This document shows positions 53,236 to 61,345 of a DNA stretch of 64,000 nucleotides, piece after piece (position 1 is the first letter of the stretch; every line of letters starts with the position of its first letter). The position numbers and the translations under genes are program-made. Below the pieces are notes generated by a model, which worked only from the letters and a program-made list of their open reading frames with translations, was not told where the DNA came from and searched no databases. This stretch comes from Elusimicrobiota bacterium (GTDB lineage Bacteria > Elusimicrobiota > Elusimicrobia > FEN-1173), in assembly GCA_016788905.1 (NCBI GenBank), contig JAEURZ010000006.1, positions 43,414 through 107,413 on the forward strand, read 5' to 3'.

Positions 53236-54273
53236 ATGCCATTTATTTCACCTGCCCAGCGTGCTGGTCTCCGCCGAAAACTTCTCAACTGGTATTGGGT
53301 TCATGGTCGCCATGCTCTTCCGTGGCGCGGCACCTTTGACTCTTACCACGTTTTGGTTTCAGAATTCATGCTCCAACAGACCACGGTCCGTACGGTCATC
53401 CCTTATTTCCATCGGTTTATGAAATCCTTTCCCACGGTTCGCCATCTGGCTCGGGCGCCGTTAGAAAACGTGCTGGAACGGTGGGCTGGGTTAGGTTATT
53501 ACGCCCGTGCTCGAAACCTTCACGGGGCCGCCCGGATGTTGGTTCGTGACTACGGGGGGGAAGTCCCTTCCTCGATTGAAAAGGCACAATCTCTTCCCGG
53601 GGTTGGCCCCTACACAGCCGGGGCGCTTTTGTCTTTTGCCCACGACCAGTCCGAAGCGTTAGTGGATGGAAATGTGATTCGCGTTTTTGCCCGAATTTTT
53701 GGAATCAAACGTGAGACCCGAGAACCCCAGACGCAAAAAAAAATATGGACCCTCACGCGGGCGCTCCTTCCTCCCAAGGGGGCACGCCATTTTAATTCGG
53801 CCCTCATGGATTTTGGAGCGACCGTCTGCCTGCCTCGTTCCCCCGCGTGCGAGGTTTGCCCCCTTTCGGATCTCTGTTGGGCTCATAAAAACGGCTGGGT
53901 GGATCGATTGCCCCTTTCGCGAAAGGCAACAGTGAAACGGGTGGTACGCTTGAACGCCTTTCTCGTTCAGCGGGGAGGAAAGTTCCTTTTGCGTCGTCGC
54001 CCCCTGGGCGGTCTTTGGGGCGGTCTATGGGAAATTCCTCTGGTCGAGACCCATGGTAAAAGGAAAGAGGCAGAGGGAAAATCTTACGCCCCACTCGTTC
54101 GATTGAGAGAAATCCGGCACGTGTTGTCCCACAGGGATTTGCGTGTGTCTATTTGGAAATCGGATGTGATCACAACGGCCGAAGGGGCCCGTTGGGTGAA
54201 AAAATCTCAAATTCAGAAAATGGCGATTTCATCCCTCACAAAAAAGATATTGGGATTCAAAAAAACTAGTTGA
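53236..54273 (+). CDS. mutY: A/G-specific adenine glycosylase
   Basis: A 345-residue MutY. The N-terminal domain shows LPWRGTFDSYHVLVSEFMLQQTTV, the helix-hairpin-helix LPGVGPYTAGALLSFA, the catalytic Asp in LVDGNVIRVFAR, and a 4Fe-4S motif CLPRSPACEVCPLSDLC (C-x6-C-x2-C-x5-C). The C-terminal 115 residues look like the NUDIX-type 8-oxoG recognition domain (GGLWGGLWEIPLVE). No strong ribosome-binding site is seen; GAGGAAA is 20 or more bases away. The stop overlaps convergent phoU by 8 bases. Confidence 0.94.
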   Translation: MPFISPAQRAGLRRKLLNWYWVHGRHALPWRGTFDSYHVLVSEFMLQQTTVRTVIPYFHRFMKSFPTVRHLARAPLENVLERWAGLGYYARARNLHGAARMLVRDYGGEVPSSIEKAQSLPGVGPYTAGALLSFAHDQSEALVDGNVIRVFARIFGIKRETREPQTQKKIWTLTRALLPPKGARHFNSALMDFGATVCLPRSPACEVCPLSDLCWAHKNGWVDRLPLSRKATVKRVVRLNAFLVQRGGKFLLRRRPLGGLWGGLWEIPLVETHGKRKEAEGKSYAPLVRLREIRHVLSHRDLRVSIWKSDVITTAEGARWVKKSQIQKMAISSLTKKILGFKKTS

Positions 54274-54937
54274 TGGGGTCCCCCAAGTGGTGGCGGATGT
54301 CTTTGCCTTGGACCATGAAAATGACATCCTCGGCCACGTTGGTGGCGTGATCGCCAATCCGTTCGAGGTTGCGGGAAAGCAGAATTAAATCGACGTATTG
54401 GCAGGATCGTTCCGGATCATTTTTTAGTCGTTCAATCAGAGAGGTCAACGCTGTTGTTTTTAATTTGTCTTCCTCTTCTTCCTGAGTAAAGACGCTTTTG
54501 GCCAATTCCACATCTTTTCGAGCAAAAGCGTCCAAACTATCCCGAAGCATTTTTTGGCTGATCTCAGACATTCGGGTGAGCAACGCCACTTCAGGGACCG
54601 GGGTTTCTTTTAGGAGGTGGTAATGGCACGTTTGGCTGACGTTCACCGCCTGGTCGGCGATGCGTTCGAGATCCGTGTTGATTTTCATGGCCGAAGCGAT
54701 GAGACGCAAATCAATGGCCATGGGTTGGTGCAAAGCGATCAGTTTAAGGCACCGGTCATCGATCTCCACGTGCATCTGGTTGACCTGTTTCTCGAGTTCG
54801 AACACTTCCGAGGTCAATTCGTCGCGTCGTTCGTAAAGTGCTTTGACGGCTTTTTGAATCATTTCTTCCGCGATGGAACCCATGCGGAGCAGGCGTTCTT
54901 TTAAGAGTCGTAAATCCTCATCGAAATGTCGTTCCAT
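54266..54937 (-). CDS. phoU: Phosphate transport system regulator PhoU
   Basis: A 223-residue PhoU with two three-helix bundles. The E-x3-D metal patterns are visible in MERHFDEDLRLLKERLLRMG, VEIDDRCLKLIALHQPMAIDLRLIASAMKINTDLERIADQAVN, and LILLSRNLERIGDHATNVAEDVIFM. PhoU curbs Pst uptake and PhoR signalling. It ends the pst operon, 24 bases after pstB2. Confidence 0.95.
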   Translation of the reverse strand: MERHFDEDLRLLKERLLRMGSIAEEMIQKAVKALYERRDELTSEVFELEKQVNQMHVEIDDRCLKLIALHQPMAIDLRLIASAMKINTDLERIADQAVNVSQTCHYHLLKETPVPEVALLTRMSEISQKMLRDSLDAFARKDVELAKSVFTQEEEEDKLKTTALTSLIERLKNDPERSCQYVDLILLSRNLERIGDHATNVAEDVIFMVQGKDIRHHLGDPIN

Positions 54938-54961
54938 TTTTCATCTCCTCCCAGTGGTGGG

Positions 54962-55774
54962 TTAGCCGAATCGTCCCGTGATGTATTGTTCCGTGCGTGT
55001 TTCTTGGGGGCTGGTGAAAATACGACCGGTGGGGCCGAATTCCACCAGTTCTCCCAGGTAAAAGTAAGCGGTCATGGCAGACACCCGAGCGGCTTGCTGC
55101 ATGTTGTGGGTGACGATGACGATGGAATACTGTTCCTTCAAACCTAAAATCATTTCCTCAATCCGCTGGGTGGCGATGGGGTCCAGCGCGGAACAGGGTT
55201 CGTCCATGAGCAAAACGTCGGGTTTCACCGCCAAGAGCCGGGAGATGCACAAGCGTTGTTGTTGTTCTGGGGGGAGGGTGAGGGCGGGTTCATTCAGTTT
55301 GTCTTTGACTTCTTTCCAAAGGCCAGTGGCGCGAAGGGACTGTTCCACTATTTCCGGAAGACGTTGTTGGGTCTTGAAATGATGAACACGTGGGCCGTAG
55401 GCCACATTTTCGAAAATGGAGATAGGGAACGGATTGGGGCGTTGAAACACCATGCCCACTCGCTTGCGGAGGGAAATAAGGTCGATCCCCGGTCCTAAAA
55501 TCGTTTGGCTGTCCAGAAGGACTTCGCCTGTAATTCGTACCCCCCGAATGAGATCGTTCATTCGATTGAACGTTCTGAGAAGAGTGGATTTACCGCACCC
55601 CGATGGCCCGATGAAAGCGGTGATGGTACGGGGCGGAATCGGGATGGTCACATCTTTTAACGCGTGGAAATTCCCGTAATAGAGATTGAGGCCCCGGGTC
55701 TCGATGACGGGGGGCGCGGAGAGAGTCTCCGGGGCGGGTTGAAGAGGGAGATCAGCCAAAACGTCCGGAGACAT
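54962..55774 (-). CDS. pstB: Phosphate ABC transporter ATPase PstB, copy 2 (LSGGQ lost)
   Basis: A 270-residue PstB. Walker [10 protein letters not shown] (56-64), Q-loop [10 protein letters not shown] (Gln111), Walker [13 protein letters not shown] (Asp191, Glu192) and H-loop VTHNMQQAA (His223) are canonical. The ABC signature, however, reads LPPEQQQR (167-174) instead of LSGGQQQR. That would weaken the ATP site where this signature faces the other subunit. PstB1 has the opposite defects, so the two probably pair as a heterodimer. Overlaps pstB1 by 23 bases. Confidence 0.93.
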   Translation of the reverse strand: MSPDVLADLPLQPAPETLSAPPVIETRGLNLYYGNFHALKDVTIPIPPRTITAFIGPSGCGKSTLLRTFNRMNDLIRGVRITGEVLLDSQTILGPGIDLISLRKRVGMVFQRPNPFPISIFENVAYGPRVHHFKTQQRLPEIVEQSLRATGLWKEVKDKLNEPALTLPPEQQQRLCISRLLAVKPDVLLMDEPCSALDPIATQRIEEMILGLKEQYSIVIVTHNMQQAARVSAMTAYFYLGELVEFGPTGRIFTSPQETRTEQYITGRFG

Positions 55775-56522
55775 AATCCGCGGTCCTCTGTTCTTTAGGG
55801 TTTGTGAAAAGTTGCCCCGTTTCGGAGAGTTCCACCAGTTCCCCCATGAGGAGAAAAGCGGTCCGATCCGATGTCCGGGAAGCTTGTTTTACGTTGTTGG
55901 TGACCAGCACAATCGACATGACTTTTTTGAGGCCCTGCATGGCTTCTTCAATTTTTGCTGTGGAAATGGGGTCGAGGCCCGAACAGGGTTCGTCCAAAAG
56001 GAGCACTTCGGGATGCAGCATGAGACTGCGGGCGAGACATAGGCGTTGCTGTTGTCCGCCGGAAAGAGCCAACGCCGAGAGGTTCAAGCGGTCTTTCACT
56101 TCGTCCCAGAGAAACGACGCCCGGAGGCTTTCTTCCAATCGTTGTTCAAAGTCCGCGCTCTTGTTTTGAAATCGGAGACCCAACCGGAGATTGTCCGCAA
56201 TGGACATGGGGAGTGGAGTGGGAGTGGCGAACACCATACTGACACGGCGGCGGATAGCGGAGACATCGATTCCAGGCGCTAAAATATTGTCGTCATCCAA
56301 CAGAAGTTCACCCGAGATGGTGAGCCCGTCTTCCAAATCGGTCAGGCGGTTCAAGCATCGTAAAAAGGTGGTTTTGCCGCTTCCGGCGGGGCCGATGATG
56401 GCCAATATTTCGTTCTGAATGAGAGAAAGGCTGACGTCTTCCAAAAGGGCTTTGTCTCCCGCGGTGATACGAATCTGACGGGCGCGGATCTTTTCTTTAA
56501 GGGCGGGGGTGGAAAGGCTCAT
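55752..56522 (-). CDS. pstB: Phosphate ABC transporter ATPase PstB, copy 1 (Q-loop and H-loop residues lost)
   Basis: A 256-residue PstB paralogue. Walker [10 protein letters not shown] (44-52), signature LSGGQQQR (153-160) and Walker [13 protein letters not shown] (Asp177, Glu178) are intact. The Q-loop is [10 protein letters not shown], with Ala99 for Gln, and the H-loop is LVTNNVKQA, with Asn209 for His. These changes should spoil hydrolysis at its own site. It lies between pstA (ATGA overlap) and pstB2. Confidence 0.92.
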   Translation of the reverse strand: MSLSTPALKEKIRARQIRITAGDKALLEDVSLSLIQNEILAIIGPAGSGKTTFLRCLNRLTDLEDGLTISGELLLDDDNILAPGIDVSAIRRRVSMVFATPTPLPMSIADNLRLGLRFQNKSADFEQRLEESLRASFLWDEVKDRLNLSALALSGGQQQRLCLARSLMLHPEVLLLDEPCSGLDPISTAKIEEAMQGLKKVMSIVLVTNNVKQASRTSDRTAFLLMGELVELSETGQLFTNPKEQRTADYVSGRFG

Positions 56523-57427
56523 CGGCCCTGGAGCCTCCGTCGAATTTTGGATCGAATGATGATGGCCGTGAAATTAAGCCCAAAGGTCAGGGCCAAGAGG
56601 ACAAGCACCGTGGCGTAGAGAATGGGCATGGTGGCGTCCACGTCCGGCGATTGAGTCGCCAAAACGTACACGTGGTAGCCCAATTCCATGAACTGGTGGT
56701 TAAGCCGTGTGGGCAGGTGGGGCAAAAAGTAGGCGGCCCCGGTAAAAAGGATAGGCGCCACTTCCCCGGCTCCTCGGCTCACGGCCAAAATGGTCCCCGT
56801 TAAAATACCTCCCACCGCCTGGGGCAACAGCACATGTCGGACCATTTGCCAGCGGGTGGCGCCGAGGGAATAGGCGACTTCCCGATGGTTTTGGGGAACC
56901 ACACGAAGGGCCTCTTCGGTGGACACCACCACGGTGGGCAAGGTCAAGAGCGCCAGGGTTAGCGCGGCCCACAGAATGGCCGGCTGGCCGAAATAGAGAT
57001 CCCCCCCGAAAAAAAATGTGTCGAGCCCACGCCCCACGAATTGGATGAAAAACCCCAATCCGAACAAACCAAAAACGATGGCCGGCACGCCCGCCAGGTT
57101 TTGAATGGCCAGGCGAACCAGGTGAACCCAACGGGATCCTTTGGGGGCGTATTCTTGGAGGTATATGGCGGTGGAGACGCCTAAGGGCACCGCGGCCAGG
57201 GTCATCAGAAGGACGAGGGCGGCGGTTCCGAAAATAGCGGGAAAAATACCGCCTTCCGTCATGCCGTGCTGTGGAGCTTGGGAAAGAAAGGTCCAGGAAA
57301 TATGCCCGATCCCGTGGCGAACAATGTTGCCCAGGATCAGGGCCACCATGAGGGTTAAAGCGAGACACGCCAGACCCGTGGCCACGGTGAAAAAGACGCT
57401 GGTGAAATTTATCCAGAGCCGTTTCAT
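56519..57427 (-). CDS. pstA: Phosphate ABC transporter permease PstA
   Basis: A 302-residue permease with six membrane helices. GGIFPAIFGTAALVLLMTLAAVPLGVSTAIYLQEYAP is typical of PstA, and the coupling (EAA) loop VPQNHREVAYSLGATRWQMVRHVLLPQAVGGILTGTILAVSRGAGEVAPILF is clear. Works with PstC to carry phosphate across the inner membrane. Overlaps both neighbours by ATGA. Confidence 0.95.
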   Translation of the reverse strand: MKRLWINFTSVFFTVATGLACLALTLMVALILGNIVRHGIGHISWTFLSQAPQHGMTEGGIFPAIFGTAALVLLMTLAAVPLGVSTAIYLQEYAPKGSRWVHLVRLAIQNLAGVPAIVFGLFGLGFFIQFVGRGLDTFFFGGDLYFGQPAILWAALTLALLTLPTVVVSTEEALRVVPQNHREVAYSLGATRWQMVRHVLLPQAVGGILTGTILAVSRGAGEVAPILFTGAAYFLPHLPTRLNHQFMELGYHVYVLATQSPDVDATMPILYATVLVLLALTFGLNFTAIIIRSKIRRRLQGR

Positions 57428-58362
57428 CGTTTCCCCGTAAGTCTCCGGTTCATCCGTCCGACCCAGGCTTGGCCCAGGAGATTAATGGTAAACGTAAAAA
57501 TGAAGAGGAGGACGCCGATAAAAAAGAGCACATGGTAATGGGGGCTTCCTCGGACCACTTCTCCGAGTTCAGAGGCCACCGTGGCCGACAAACTGCGGAA
57601 CCCTAACCCCAAATCCCAGTTCGGGATCGCTTGATTGCCCGAAGCCATGAGCACAATCATGGTTTCCCCGATGGCCCGGCCAAACCCTAAAATGCCTGCG
57701 GCGAAGATTCCAGGAAAGGCGGCCGGCAAAACCACTCGGCGGGCGGTTTGCCAAGGCGTGGCGCCCAACGCGATGGACCCCTGTCGATAGCTTTGGGGAA
57801 CCGCGGTGAGGGCGTCCTCCGCCACGGTAAAGACGATCGGAATGACGGCCAAGCCCAGGGCGATCCCACAGTTGACGGTATTTAATCGGTAGTCCAGACC
57901 AAAAAAATCTTGAACCGTCGTGGCCATGACAATGAGCGCGAAAAAGCCCAACACCACAGAGGGAATACCCGCTAATAATTCAATGACAGGTTTAACGATT
58001 TCGCGAAGCCAAGGGGGGGCGAATTCGGACGTAAAGAGGGCCGCCCCCAGGGCCAGGGGAAACGCAAACAGCAAGGCCACCAGGGTGACTTTCAACGTTC
58101 CGATGATCAAAGGCCAGAGGGAATATTTCGGGAGTTCTGACACCGGTTGCCACATGTAACCGGGGGGTTCTCCTTCTTCGGGAACCTGGGCTAAAAAAAG
58201 TTTAGAAAGGCTCGCTTCCTGCCGAGCCTCAGCCGATGTGAAAAGGGGAACCGCTTCTTTTCCTATAAAAATGAAAATTAAAATAAGGGCCGCGATAGCC
58301 ACGCCCGCGCTGACGCGGATGCCGTATTCGATGACGTGTTCCATCAGTCGTTGTCGAGTCAT
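57424..58362 (-). CDS. pstC: Phosphate ABC transporter permease PstC
   Basis: A 312-residue permease with six membrane helices. The WPLIIGTLKVTLVALLFAFPLALGAALF and IKPVIELLAGIPSVVLGFFAL-like stretches, and the EAA loop VPQSYRQGSIALGATPWQTARRVVLPAAFPGIFAAGILGFGRAIGETM, identify PstC. An extra periplasmic segment (residues about 40-75) lies between helices 1 and 2. It starts 5 bases after pstS. Confidence 0.95.
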   Translation of the reverse strand: MTRQRLMEHVIEYGIRVSAGVAIAALILIFIFIGKEAVPLFTSAEARQEASLSKLFLAQVPEEGEPPGYMWQPVSELPKYSLWPLIIGTLKVTLVALLFAFPLALGAALFTSEFAPPWLREIVKPVIELLAGIPSVVLGFFALIVMATTVQDFFGLDYRLNTVNCGIALGLAVIPIVFTVAEDALTAVPQSYRQGSIALGATPWQTARRVVLPAAFPGIFAAGILGFGRAIGETMIVLMASGNQAIPNWDLGLGFRSLSATVASELGEVVRGSPHYHVLFFIGVLLFIFTFTINLLGQAWVGRMNRRLTGKR

Positions 58363-58367
58363 GGGTC

Positions 58368-59192
58368 TTAGGGTTTCTTCAAGGGGTAATAACCGACTTT
58401 GCTGACGATGCTTTGGCCTTCAGAACTGAGAACGAAAGCGATGAAATCTTTAATGGCCCCTTCGGCGGGGCCGCGCAAATAAAAATAGAGATCGCGGCTG
58501 ATGGGGTAGGTGCCGTCCAAAATATTCTCTTCGTTGGGATAGATCCCAGGAGAATTCGCGTCAGATTTGATTCCACAGAATCGGATTCCTTTAGCGTATG
58601 CGGCTCCTCCGTAGCCGATGCCGCGTTTGTCCCGCGCAACAGAATTGGCAACGGAGGCTGTTCCCGGAAGGCATTGGGCGTAGGGGGTGAAATCCTTTTT
58701 TTTCAGCACGTGTTCCTTAAAAAACTCGTATGTGCCGGAATTGTTTTCCCGTGAATAGAGGATGATTTTTTGATCTGGGCCTCCCACCTCGCGCCAATTG
58801 GAAACTTTTCGTCGGTAAATAAGCGCCACCTGTTCCAGGGTGAGTTCCTTCAAGGGATTCTCCTCGTGAAGGTAGACCGCGATACCGTCTTTGGCCACGG
58901 AAATTTCAACGGGGTTCCGCCCCGTGAGTTCCTTGAGCGCCGCCCGCTCTTTATCTTTCATCGGTCGGGAGGAGGCACAGATATCGGTGGAGCCTGAAAG
59001 GAGTGCGGCGATCCCCGTGCCGGACCCTCCCCCGGTGACCTGGACCACCACGTCCGACCGTTCCACCATATACCGCTCGGCCCAGCGTTGGTTTAAAATC
59101 ACCATGGTGTCGGAACCCTTGATGGTGACTGTTGGAGCGGCCGCCCCGTTCAGGGCGAAAAAAGAAAAGGTGATGGCCAGGAGTTTTTTCAT
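58368..59192 (-). CDS. pstS: Phosphate-binding periplasmic protein PstS
   Basis: A 274-residue periplasmic phosphate receptor with signal peptide (MKKLLAITFSFFALNGAAA). The phosphate-loop motifs are TIKGSDTMVIL, VTGGGSGTGIAALLSGSTDICASSRPM, the SRENNSGTYEFFKEHVL stretch and RGIGYGG. It is the first gene of the pst operon. No clear Shine-Dalgarno precedes the ATG. An inverted repeat ACTTTC-GAG-GAAAGT (59208-59222) lies just upstream; no convincing Pho box was found. Confidence 0.94.
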   Translation of the reverse strand: MKKLLAITFSFFALNGAAAPTVTIKGSDTMVILNQRWAERYMVERSDVVVQVTGGGSGTGIAALLSGSTDICASSRPMKDKERAALKELTGRNPVEISVAKDGIAVYLHEENPLKELTLEQVALIYRRKVSNWREVGGPDQKIILYSRENNSGTYEFFKEHVLKKKDFTPYAQCLPGTASVANSVARDKRGIGYGGAAYAKGIRFCGIKSDANSPGIYPNEENILDGTYPISRDLYFYLRGPAEGAIKDFIAFVLSSEGQSIVSKVGYYPLKKP

Positions 59193-59413
59193 AGGGGAGA
59201 ATCTATCACTTTCGAGGAAAGTTCGGGAGGGGATTCTGGGGCAATGTGGGGAAATGGTTTAAGCCGGGAGCGTCTTTGTTTATTTAAAACGCATGACAAA
59301 CAGCACGATAGCGCGTCTTGGCAGGTGTGTCGCAAGATATTGGGGTGAAGTCGAATAGAGAGTCGGGAGGGTTTGTATCAGATGTCGGGGATTTAGATAA
59401 AAGGGGCCAGGGT

Positions 59414-59920
59414 ATGAGCGCACAACTACCGGATCGGATTATTTTTCAAAATCGGGAGTACGATATCATTTCGTTTTCCCCACATAAACTATTTGATCCG
59501 GCCCCATGGGGATTAGAGCCATCGTCTCCTCACAGGGCCTGTCTCCGGGGCACCTTGGCCACTTTTGCCGTTAAAGAGAACATCCTCCATTTACAAGATT
59601 TACGGTATTGGACACACCGTTCCCCTTTACTGGGGCTGGGTGCCGGTAAAATGATTCGAGAAGAAGAGGCGGGGGAGTGCCCGGGTTATCTCTATCAGGG
59701 GATTAACGCGGTCATCCCCTGGAGTGGGCAACTCGTCTTAGGCCGTTCGTTTTTCTGGCCGCTTCTTTTGCCCCGGGGCTTTCAACCGGCGTGGAAGTAT
59801 AAAGAGGTCATGCAATTGGTCTTTGAAGAGGGATCTCTTCGCGCTTTTGGAGATATGAGCAAAAAGATAGCCCGGGTTCGGGCGGAAGTATTGGAGACGG
59901 TGGCCGCGGCAGGATTTTAG
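59414..59920 (+). CDS. Unknown soluble protein next to the pst operon
   Basis: A 168-residue protein without signal peptide or membrane segment. It begins LPDRIIFQNREYDIISF, includes RACLRGTLATFAVKENILHLQDL and GYLYQGINAVIPWSGQLVLGR, and ends in a helix KKIARVRAEVLETVAAAG. The layout recalls small hypothetical proteins with an RGYxAxxxI...L.L..L strand pattern, a resemblance only. The ATG at 59414 is chosen (AGGGT just upstream). Divergent from pstS, and its stop overlaps the peptidase stop by 4 bases. Confidence 0.65.
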   Translation: MSAQLPDRIIFQNREYDIISFSPHKLFDPAPWGLEPSSPHRACLRGTLATFAVKENILHLQDLRYWTHRSPLLGLGAGKMIREEEAGECPGYLYQGINAVIPWSGQLVLGRSFFWPLLLPRGFQPAWKYKEVMQLVFEEGSLRAFGDMSKKIARVRAEVLETVAAAGF

Positions 59921-61215
59921 GTTGGTGAGGTTAAAAGATTTTCAAGCGGGGTCAGGATCGTGTCCCTCTCCGCTTGGAACGCCATTTTTTTGTTGGAGGG
60001 AACGGATCCCGCGGAGGGAATTTTCAGGGTTAGGAAGTTGACGGTTGTTCCATTTTTGAGGATTTCAAAGTGCAGGTGCGGGCCGGTCGAGAGGCCCGTG
60101 GATCCCACATAGCCGATCACCTGCCCTTGATTGACCTTCGTCCCCGGGCCCATCTTCTTGGCGAACCGGGAAAGATGTCCGTAGTAAGTCGTGTAGGTCC
60201 CGTTGTGGCGCACCTGCACCAAGTTGCCCAACCCGCCCTTCCTTCCACGAAAAATAATTGTTCCATCCCCAACGGAAACCACGGGGGTTCCTGTCGCCGC
60301 GGCGTAATCCGTACCGTGGTGGGGACGCCACCGGCGGAGGATAGGATGGAATCGCCGGTTCGTGAAGCCCGACGAAATTCGACGGAAATTGAGCGGCGCG
60401 TGAAGGAAGGCTTTTCGTAAAGAACCGCCCTCTTTGTCGTAATAGCTCCCCATGAACCGGGTCGCCGTGTGATGGCCGGTAGCTCTCCCGTCGTAAATGG
60501 CCCCTAAAATTCGCACATTGACCAACCGCTGGTTTGGGGTCCGTTCCTCTTCCCAGGTGAGGGCGAAACGGTCTCCATCTCGGGTTTCGGTTAAAAAATC
60601 GATGGACCAGGCAAAGATGTCGGCCAGCTCCACAATCACATTCGCTTCCATGCCTTGTTTAGACAGGCTGGCCCACAGCGATTCGGAGATGTTTCCGGAA
60701 GCGGTCTTTTGCGTTCGCGCAAGCGGGACGGCTTCTTTTCGCGCGGTCAGGGTTGGGCCGGCGGGTGAAGTTTCCGTAAGTGTGTCGAGGACGGGAGGGG
60801 GGACCGATTCGACAATGTATCGTTCAAGACGACGGACGATGGAAAGGCTTTGAAACTCGCCGGAAGTGCTGTGGTGGACCTCGTAACGGTCTCCCGCGTT
60901 AAGGGTGCGCGGGTTAAGGTGTTTGGCAAGGGCTTTCACAATGGCGACGGATTCTTCGGGAGAGATGGAAGCGTCTTTTAAGACATTGTACAAAAGAGTC
61001 CCTCGGGAGAAAGACCCTGCCGAAACGACAAAACGGGAAACCTCCTCTGCCTCGAGGGGAAAATCCGAAAGGGAATCGTTTCCGCTCCTCATCCGGGAAA
61101 ACAACCACAGGGTCACAATCCCCACGGCGAACAGGACCAAAACCCACAGTCCCAGTCGCACGGGCTCATGGAGTTCCCCTTGCTCAGAAAAGAGCGCTCG
61201 AACGCGTCGTCTCAC
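59917..61215 (-). CDS. M23 (LytM) family metallopeptidase with OapA-like domain
   Basis: A 432-residue envelope protein. One membrane helix is at about residues 21-39, followed by an OapA/LysM-like region (GTLLYNVLKDASISPEESVAIVKAL) and a LytM domain: SSGFTNRRFHPILRRWRPHHGTDYAA, containing H-x3-D, and GPHLHFEI with H-x-H. These form the zinc site of endopeptidases such as MepM that cut peptidoglycan cross-links. The GTG at 61215 is chosen because it coincides with the predicted start site of a consensus promoter, so the mRNA appears leaderless. Confidence 0.87.
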   Translation of the reverse strand: MRRRVRALFSEQGELHEPVRLGLWVLVLFAVGIVTLWLFSRMRSGNDSLSDFPLEAEEVSRFVVSAGSFSRGTLLYNVLKDASISPEESVAIVKALAKHLNPRTLNAGDRYEVHHSTSGEFQSLSIVRRLERYIVESVPPPVLDTLTETSPAGPTLTARKEAVPLARTQKTASGNISESLWASLSKQGMEANVIVELADIFAWSIDFLTETRDGDRFALTWEEERTPNQRLVNVRILGAIYDGRATGHHTATRFMGSYYDKEGGSLRKAFLHAPLNFRRISSGFTNRRFHPILRRWRPHHGTDYAAATGTPVVSVGDGTIIFRGRKGGLGNLVQVRHNGTYTTYYGHLSRFAKKMGPGTKVNQGQVIGYVGSTGLSTGPHLHFEILKNGTTVNFLTLKIPSAGSVPSNKKMAFQAERDTILTPLENLLTSPT

Positions 61216-61221
61216 GAAAGG

Positions 61222-61250
61222 ATTATAAAGCGAGGCCGTCCCGCTGTCAA
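61222..61250 (-). promoter_or_regulatory. Perfect consensus sigma-70 promoter of the M23 peptidase gene
   Basis: On the minus strand TTGACA (61250-61245) and TATAAT (61227-61222) with a 17-base spacer. The expected transcription start, 7 bases on, is the G of the GTG start codon at 61215. Confidence 0.85.
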
Positions 61251-61345
61251 GAAATTCAACCCTTTTCAGTCCCTTGCCGATAATTCTATAGTGAGTTAGC
61301 GAAAGGCGTGTTTCTTGAATCGGTAGGACACCAGGAGGCATCATC

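Noticed and set aside
59193..59413. Pho box upstream of pstS
   Set aside because: One TTGTCA-like element is seen, but no second TGTCA repeat at the required spacing.
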